A stretch of DNA of 5,360 bases. It comes from Propionibacteriaceae bacterium (lineage in GTDB: Bacteria; Actinomycetota; Actinomycetes; Propionibacteriales; Propionibacteriaceae). Below the pieces are notes generated by a model. It was not told the DNA's origin. It did not search any database and was given only the letters and a program-made list of their open reading frames with translations. Shown piece by piece: positions 1 to 5,360 of the stretch (its first letter is position 1; the number at the start of each line of letters is the position of its first letter). Position numbers and translations under genes: made by a program. The stretch is taken from positions 1-5,360 of the forward strand of contig DAIEHO010000247.1 of the NCBI GenBank assembly GCA_027353565.1, given 5' to 3'.

Positions 1-302
1 ACGAAGTCCGGGTCGGCGACAGCCTCGGCCCGGGCGGCGGCCTCAGCCTCGGGATCGATCTGCGTGCACTCGAGCACGTCCGCGTTGACCTCACGAAGCG
101 CGATCGAGAGCGGCTTCTCCTGCGGCGACGTGTCGACCAGAGGCCCGACGTTCTCGAGAAGGCCCTCGGCCAGCTGCGAGTAGTAGGCGTTGATCTGGCG
201 GGCCCGCTTGGCGGCGAACAGGACCAGTCGGTACTTGCTGTCGACCTTCTCCAGCAGCTCGTCGATCGGCGGATTGGTGATGCCTTCAGCGTGAACCGTC
301 AC
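1..302 (-). CDS. rpoZ: DNA-directed RNA polymerase omega subunit (3' end beyond window)
   Basis: The omega subunit is the small core RNA polymerase component that helps fold and hold beta' (RpoC) during assembly. The window holds 100 complete codons from a GTG start at 302-300 and the frame is still open at position 1. The protein begins [20 protein letters not shown], the usual actinobacterial opening. The RpoZ core follows at about residues 22-42 ([20 protein letters not shown]), then [18 protein letters not shown] (about 55-72) and an Ala/Glu-rich tail. The gene appears nearly complete, because family members are about 90-110 residues long. The GTG start is preferred because GAAGG lies 5 nt before it and this N-terminus fits the family; a TTG four codons earlier sits too close to that site. 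The gene follows gmk by 8 nt, with its ribosome binding site on the gmk stop, so co-transcription and translational coupling with gmk are likely. Family identity is clear; only the C-terminus is unseen. Confidence 0.95.
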   Translation of the reverse strand, partial: MTVHAEGITNPPIDELLEKVDSKYRLVLFAAKRARQINAYYSQLAEGLLENVGPLVDTSPQEKPLSIALREVNADVLECTQIDPEAEAAARAEAVADPDF

Positions 303-307
303 AAGTA

Positions 308-312
308 CCTTC
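308..312 (-). promoter_or_regulatory. rpoZ ribosome binding site overlapping the gmk stop
   Basis: On the minus strand GAAGG lies 5 nt before the rpoZ GTG start. Its first two bases are the last two of the gmk TGA (313-311). Ribosomes finishing gmk would therefore sit on the rpoZ initiation site, which favours coupled translation. This site is the main reason for choosing the GTG at 302. Confidence 0.7.
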
Positions 313-892
313 AATCGGGTTGGATATCGCGCCCAGCAGTTCCAGGGCTCAGACCCATGAAGCCTACCAACTCTTTGGAGGTCTGCGCGACATCGCGGTT
401 GACGATGATCTCGTCGAACTCAGAAGCCGCCGCCAGCTCTTCGTCCGCCGTGCGGAAGCGGCGAGCCAGCTCCGCCTCCCCCTCGGTGCCACGGCCCCGT
501 AGCCTGCGCTCCAGCTCTGCCCGGCTCGGCGGCATGAGGAACACCGTCCGTGCCTCAGGCATCTTCCTGCGGACCCTGCGGGCGCCGGCGAGGTCGAGCT
601 CGAGCAGGCACGTGCGACCCTCCGCCAGCGCCTTCAGGACCGGTTGCCGCGGAGTTCCGTAACGATGGACTCCGTGGACGAGTGCCCACTCGAGCAGGTC
701 GTCCGACGCGACGAGCGCGTCGAACTCGTCGTCGCTGATGAACCAGTACGTGACACCGTGCTTCTCGCCGGGTCTCGGGGACCGCGTGGTCACGGAGACC
801 GACAGCCAGATTTCGGGGTGCTGCTGGATCAGCCTGGTGACCACGGTCCCTTTCCCGACCCCGGAGGGCCCGGTGAGGACCGTGACCGTCAC
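311..892 (-). CDS. gmk: Guanylate kinase
   Basis: Cytosolic ATP:GMP phosphotransferase, converting GMP to GDP in guanine nucleotide synthesis and salvage. The protein is 193 aa, close to the usual 190-210. The P-loop GPSGVGKGT is at residues 8-16. The guanylate kinase signature at 35-52 (T-T-R-x2-R-x2-E-x2-G-x2-Y-x-F-I) fits the family pattern fully. Expected GMP-binding residues are present: R37, R40, Y49, E68 (LLEW), Y78 (HRYGT) and D100 (ELDLAG). Arginines in the RGRGTE segment (131-136) and R144/R145 suit the lid and ATP contacts. The start is GTG, which shares four bases (GTGA) with the mihF stop; no strong Shine-Dalgarno site stands before it, so expression probably depends on coupling to mihF. 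The N-terminus is short, with only seven residues before the P-loop, but no better start is apparent. mihF-gmk-rpoZ is a standard actinobacterial order. Confidence 0.97.
   Translation of the reverse strand: MTVTVLTGPSGVGKGTVVTRLIQQHPEIWLSVSVTTRSPRPGEKHGVTYWFISDDEFDALVASDDLLEWALVHGVHRYGTPRQPVLKALAEGRTCLLELDLAGARRVRRKMPEARTVFLMPPSRAELERRLRGRGTEGEAELARRFRTADEELAAASEFDEIIVNRDVAQTSKELVGFMGLSPGTAGRDIQPD
889..892 (-). other. 4-bp mihF/gmk overlap (GTGA)
   Basis: The minus strand reads GTGA: GTG starts gmk and TGA ends mihF. Overlaps of this type usually mark termination-reinitiation coupling. gmk lacks a strong ribosome binding site of its own, with only an AAGG about 10 nt upstream, which fits that reading. 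Confidence 0.9.
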
Positions 893-1200
893 GAGAACTC
901 GGCCTTGAGCCCTGCGACCTGGTGCCGGCCCAGACCGCGCAGGCGACGGTTGGGTGCGATGTCGAGCCGCTCCATCACCTCTGCAGCGCGCTTGTCACCG
1001 ACACGGGGTAGGCACTTGAGGAGGTCGACGACTTTCACATGAGCCAGGATGTCGTCGGTGGCCGCCAAGTCGAGCGCGTCGCCGAGTGTCACCACCGAAC
1101 CCCGCACCCTTGCCTTGAGCTCAGCACGAGAACGACGCGCTGTTGCGGCCGCCTGTCTCGCTGCCTGTAGTTGCTCAGGTGTCAACTGAGGTATGGCCAC
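889..1200 (-). CDS. mihF: Actinobacterial integration host factor (mIHF/sIHF family)
   Basis: Small basic nucleoid-associated protein of the actinobacterial mIHF/sIHF family, which binds duplex DNA and affects topology and phage integration. It is unrelated to the HU-like IHF of E. coli. From the GTG at 1200 it is 103 aa and starts MAIPQLTPEQ, matching the usual MALPxLT opening. A long basic N-terminal helix (about 8-33, rich in Ala/Arg/Lys, with ARRSRAELKARVR) is followed by a linker. A helix-two-turn-helix DNA-binding domain lies at about 60-100, including LPRVGDKRA and IAPNRRLRGLG. The start is set by GGAG 6 nt before the GTG. The frame stays open upstream to an ATG at 1287 (132 aa), but that start has no good ribosome binding site and the extra residues are not family-like. 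The segment AHVKV replaces the GKMKV I recall from Mycobacterium and Streptomyces homologues. It is first gene of the mihF-gmk-rpoZ block. Confidence 0.92.
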   Translation of the reverse strand: MAIPQLTPEQLQAARQAAATARRSRAELKARVRGSVVTLGDALDLAATDDILAHVKVVDLLKCLPRVGDKRAAEVMERLDIAPNRRLRGLGRHQVAGLKAEFS

Positions 1201-1205
1201 GTGCG

Positions 1206-1210
1206 TCTCC
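1206..1210 (-). promoter_or_regulatory. mihF ribosome binding site deciding the start
   Basis: On the minus strand GGAGA ends just before a 5-nt spacer and the GTG start at 1200 (6 nt from GGAG). Neither in-frame ATG upstream (1287 or 1254) has a comparable purine-rich site, so this element supports the 103-aa product over the 132-aa reading. Confidence 0.7.
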
Positions 1211-1223
1211 GATCGCCTTCTGG

Positions 1224-1243
1224 CCTCGCTCGAGAGAGTGAGG
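1224..1243 (-). promoter_or_regulatory. Imperfect hairpin in the mihF leader
   Basis: The minus strand reads CCTCACTC, then TCTC, then GAGCGAGG: an 8-bp stem with one A/C mismatch and a 4-nt loop. It ends 13 nt before the GGAG of mihF. In RNA it could affect access to the start region. It is too weak and lacks the U-run needed for an intrinsic terminator. It overlaps the 12-bp palindrome at 1239-1250, so the two folds would exclude each other. Function is inferred only. Confidence 0.3.
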
Positions 1244-1250
1244 GCCCTCA
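1239..1250. promoter_or_regulatory. Perfect 12-bp palindrome upstream of mihF, possible operator
   Basis: TGAGGGCCCTCA is an exact 12-bp inverted repeat in the pyrF-mihF gap, 38 bp before the mihF start and just downstream of the better -10 candidate (1264-1269). That position would suit a repressor site near the transcription start, but no regulator is identified. In a GC-rich genome short palindromes also occur by chance. Confidence 0.3.
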
Positions 1251-1263
1251 ACATACGAGCGGG

Positions 1264-1292
1264 ATAATGACCCTCGGGGCTCCCCATGTCCG
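1264..1292 (-). promoter_or_regulatory. Candidate sigma-70-type promoter for mihF-gmk-rpoZ
   Basis: On the minus strand CGGACA (1292-1287) and CATTAT (1269-1264) are separated by 17 bp. Each matches the TTGACA/TATAAT consensus at 4 of 6 positions, including A2 and T6 of the -10 box. The predicted start would be near 1257, giving a leader of about 57 nt with the palindrome and hairpin inside it. The match is modest, so this is a candidate only. Confidence 0.3.
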
Positions 1293-1298
1293 ACCGTC

Positions 1299-1327
1299 AT
1301 CATCCGTGCGGACGCAAATCTATCCAA
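1299..1327 (-). promoter_or_regulatory. Second, weaker promoter candidate upstream of mihF
   Basis: On the minus strand TTGGAT (1327-1322) and GATGAT (1304-1299) are 17 bp apart, matching consensus at 3 of 6 and 4 of 6 positions. It competes with the candidate at 1264-1292 and would give a leader of about 90 nt. Either box could be chance. Confidence 0.15.
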
Positions 1328-1360
1328 TCCTCACAGGGCTTTGTGCAGTTGACACGCGAG

Positions 1361-2170
1361 TCAGGATAGTTGCAGTCCTGCAACGACTTGTCGCAGCGAC
1401 TCGGGATGGGGTCCGCGGAGAAGGATCTCCCGGCTGGCCGACGGCAGCACCCGATGCGTCACCGGTCCGAAGATGCCAGCCAGGCTTTGGATCGTGCCAC
1501 CCTGCGCCCCGATGCCCGGCGCGAGGATCGATCCGTTGAAGTGAGCCAGATCACATCCAGCGTCGGAGTGAGTAGCACCGATCACGAGTCCGACGGCTCC
1601 TTGGCCGGACTCCGCATTGGCAACGATTGCCGCATCCACCATGCCTTGAGCAACGGAAATCCCGTCTTTCCGCACCGCTGACTGCACGTCTTCGCCCTCC
1701 GGGTTGCTCGTACGGGCCAGCACGTAGAGCCCGCGACCCGTCGCGTGCGCGAGGTCAAGCGCGGGCTGCAGGGACCCGAAGCCGAGGTATGGGGACACGG
1801 TGAGCGCGTCGCCGGCCAGCGGCGAGCCGTCGGCGAGATAGGCCTCGGCGTACGCGGCCATGGTCGACCCGATGTCGCCGCGCTTGGCGTCAACGATCAC
1901 CAGCGCACCAGCAGCCCGCGCGGCCGCGATCGTCCGCTCGAGGACCGCCACGCCCGCCGACCCGTGGGCCTCGAAGAAGGCCGACTGAGGCTTGAACACG
2001 GCCACCATGTCGCCCAGGGCGTCGACCATGCCGCGTGCGACGGCCTCGAGCCCGGCGACACCGTACGGGTGACCCCAAGCCTCGATGACGGACCGGTGAG
2101 GGTCGATCCCGACACACAACCGACCGCGGGCGGAGGTGACCGCCGCCAGTCGTTCTCCGTACGAGGTCAT
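1361..2170 (-). CDS. pyrF: Orotidine-5'-phosphate decarboxylase, type 2
   Basis: Cytosolic TIM-barrel enzyme for the last step of de novo UMP synthesis, decarboxylating OMP to UMP. The 269-aa length and layout fit the type 2 subfamily found in actinobacteria rather than the ~230-240 aa E. coli type. GIDP is at residues 21-24 and VFKPQ with K60 at 58-62. The catalytic motif [10 protein letters not shown] is at 94-103 (D94, K96, D99). APGIGAQGG is at 217-225 and SASREIL with R247, expected to bind phosphate, is at 244-250. The start is ATG, the only ATG start among the genes here, with GAAGGA ending 4 nt upstream inside the pyrD 3' end. The ATG overlaps the pyrD stop as ATGA. The gene ends the pyrimidine block; a 160-bp gap follows before mihF. 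All expected active-site segments are present, so it should be functional. Confidence 0.97.
   Translation of the reverse strand: MTSYGERLAAVTSARGRLCVGIDPHRSVIEAWGHPYGVAGLEAVARGMVDALGDMVAVFKPQSAFFEAHGSAGVAVLERTIAAARAAGALVIVDAKRGDIGSTMAAYAEAYLADGSPLAGDALTVSPYLGFGSLQPALDLAHATGRGLYVLARTSNPEGEDVQSAVRKDGISVAQGMVDAAIVANAESGQGAVGLVIGATHSDAGCDLAHFNGSILAPGIGAQGGTIQSLAGIFGPVTHRVLPSASREILLRGPHPESLRQVVAGLQLS
2167..2170 (-). other. 4-bp pyrD/pyrF overlap (ATGA)
   Basis: The minus strand reads ATGA: ATG starts pyrF and TGA ends pyrD. The pyrF ribosome binding site (2175-2180, GAAGGA) lies in the last codons of pyrD, so pyrF could start both by coupling and independently. Confidence 0.9.
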
Positions 2171-3248
2171 GTCGTCCTTCCCAGCCGTCGAGCGTTGATC
2201 GCGGCCACGAGGCCGCTCCCCGAGTAGATGAACCCCGTGTAGAGCTGCACGAGCCGAGCCCCCGCATCGACCATCCGCTCCGCGTCGTCCGGAGTCATGA
2301 TGCCCCCCACCCCCATCACGGGCAGTGTCGTCGATGCGGTGATGCGTCTGACGACCTCCAGGGCGCGCGCCGTCAAGGGGGCGCCGGACAGGCCCCCGAC
2401 CTCGGAGGCGCGAGGCAGGTCCGCCGGCGCCAGGCCCTCACGTGCCAGGGTGGTGTTCGTCGCGATGATGCCTCCGGCCCCGGCGTCCGTGACGACGCCG
2501 ACGACCTCGTCGATCTGGGCGTCGGTGAGGTCCGGGGCGATCTTCACGAAGATCGGTACGGGACCGAGCGGGTGCACGACCTGCGACGCCTCACGGGTCA
2601 GCGAGGTCAGCAGCTCTCGCAGCAGGTCACCCTCCTGCAACGTCCGGAGGCCGGGCGTGTTTGGGCTGGAGACGTTGATGGCGACGTAGTCCGCGTACGG
2701 GGCGAGCGTGCGCAGCGACGCCACGTAGTCGGGCACGGCCTCCTCGACGGGCGTGACCTTGGACTTGCCGATGGAGATCCCCAGGGGGATGCCGCACGTG
2801 AGCTCGCCGCGTCGTACGCCCAGCCCGCGCAGCCGGTCGGCCATCGCCGTGGCCCCGGCGTTGTTGAAGCCCATCCGGTTGATGATCGCCCGGCTGCCCC
2901 GCAGCCGGTACAGGCGGGGCCGGTCGTTCCCCGGTTGTGCCAGTGCCGTGACCGTTCCCAGCTCGGCGAACCCGAAGCCGAGGGCGGACCACGCCTCCAC
3001 GGCCCTCGCGTCCTTGTCGAGCCCCGCGGCCACACCCACACGTCCCGGGAACCGGATCCCGGCGACCGTGACCGGCGACGTGGGACGCCCGGACAGGACC
3101 CTCAGTGCGGCGCGGGCTGCTGGGCCGAGCCCGCCCAGGAAGGCGATGAGCGACTCGTGGATGAGCTCCGGGTCGCCGCCGTGAGCACGGAAGAGTGCGG
3201 GCCGCAGGACTGATCGGTACCCGACGTCGAGCACCGCAGACCGTAGGC

Positions 3249-3252
<4 letters not shown>
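2167..3252 (-). CDS. pyrD: Dihydroorotate dehydrogenase (quinone), class 2
   Basis: FMN flavoenzyme oxidising dihydroorotate to orotate (fourth step of UMP synthesis) and passing electrons to membrane quinone. From the GTG at 3252 it is 361 aa. Residues 1-55 form the amphipathic N-terminal extension typical of class 2 ([20 protein letters not shown]), which places it at the inner face of the membrane; there is no signal peptide. The alpha/beta barrel follows: AAGLDKDA (75-82), RMGFNNAG (126-133), [11 protein letters not shown] (193-203) whose second Ser (S196) fits the class 2 catalytic base, VKIAPD with K237, TNTT (265-268), [13 protein letters not shown] (314-318) and [10 protein letters not shown] longer reading from 3288 would add 12 residues ([11 protein letters not shown]) translated from carB sequence out of frame. 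GTG at 3252 makes the usual 4-nt overlap with the carB stop and a family-like N-terminus. The Shine-Dalgarno site is weak, which suggests coupling to carB. Confidence 0.96.

Positions 3253-5360
<2,108 letters not shown>

Noticed and set aside
1349..1354. Perfect TTGACA on the plus strand next to the pyrF end, a possible antisense promoter
   Set aside because: No acceptable -10 box lies 16-18 bp downstream; the GATAGT at 1365-1370 is only 10 bp away. No plus-strand gene follows.
1331..1365. Possible terminator after pyrF (CACA/TGTG and TGAC/GTCA inverted repeats)
   Set aside because: Stems are only 4 bp, the loops are uneven, and no T-run follows on the minus strand.
1171..1539. Plus-strand frame crossing the pyrF-mihF gap
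   Set aside because: It overlaps mihF and pyrF on the opposite strand and shows no family resemblance or convincing ribosome binding site.
1561..1680. Locally lower GC in the 3' half of pyrF as a sign of transfer
   Set aside because: Hand counts of adjacent 60-bp lines move between about 58% and 68% with no sharp edge, and the protein is a normal complete PyrF.
2572..3213. 213-codon plus-strand open frame opposite pyrD
   Set aside because: Antisense to a well-supported gene, with no recognisable domain and shadow-like composition. Long antisense frames are expected at this GC content.

Overview
This window is a conserved housekeeping stretch from a high-GC actinobacterium (Actinomycetota). 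Every gene reads on the minus strand, in the transcription order carB (3' part) > pyrD > pyrF > mihF > gmk > rpoZ (5' part). Four lines of evidence point to Actinomycetota: strong G/C bias at third codon positions, GTG start codons on four of the five genes whose start is visible, a recognisable actinobacterial integration host factor (mIHF/sIHF) just upstream of guanylate kinase, and the pyr cluster running directly into mihF-gmk-rpoZ as it does in mycobacteria and relatives. Genus cannot be resolved from this window.

Pyrimidine block (5360-1361, minus). This holds the last ~703 codons of the carbamoyl-phosphate synthase large subunit, then a class 2 (quinone-linked) dihydroorotate dehydrogenase, then a type 2 orotidine-5'-phosphate decarboxylase. 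They cover the first, fourth and sixth steps of de novo UMP synthesis. carB/pyrD and pyrD/pyrF each share four bases (GTGA and ATGA), so the three genes form one tightly packed, probably translationally coupled unit. Its start, presumably with carA and other pyr genes, lies beyond position 5360.

Junction (1360-1201). These 160 bp form the only non-coding gap. I see no convincing intrinsic terminator after pyrF. The gap holds two weak sigma-70-like promoter candidates, a perfect 12-bp palindrome and an overlapping imperfect hairpin in the mihF leader, and a good ribosome binding site that fixes the mihF start at a GTG.

mihF-gmk-rpoZ block (1200-1, minus). This holds a nucleoid-associated DNA-binding protein, guanylate kinase (GMP to GDP), and the omega subunit of RNA polymerase, which runs off the window at position 1. 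mihF and gmk overlap by four bases (GTGA). The gmk stop lies inside the rpoZ ribosome binding site. The window therefore joins pyrimidine synthesis, guanine nucleotide supply and transcription/nucleoid factors.

I found no mobile element, CRISPR array, RNA gene or previously undescribed system. The points worth a second look are in the pyrF-mihF junction and in the somewhat divergent mIHF protein.
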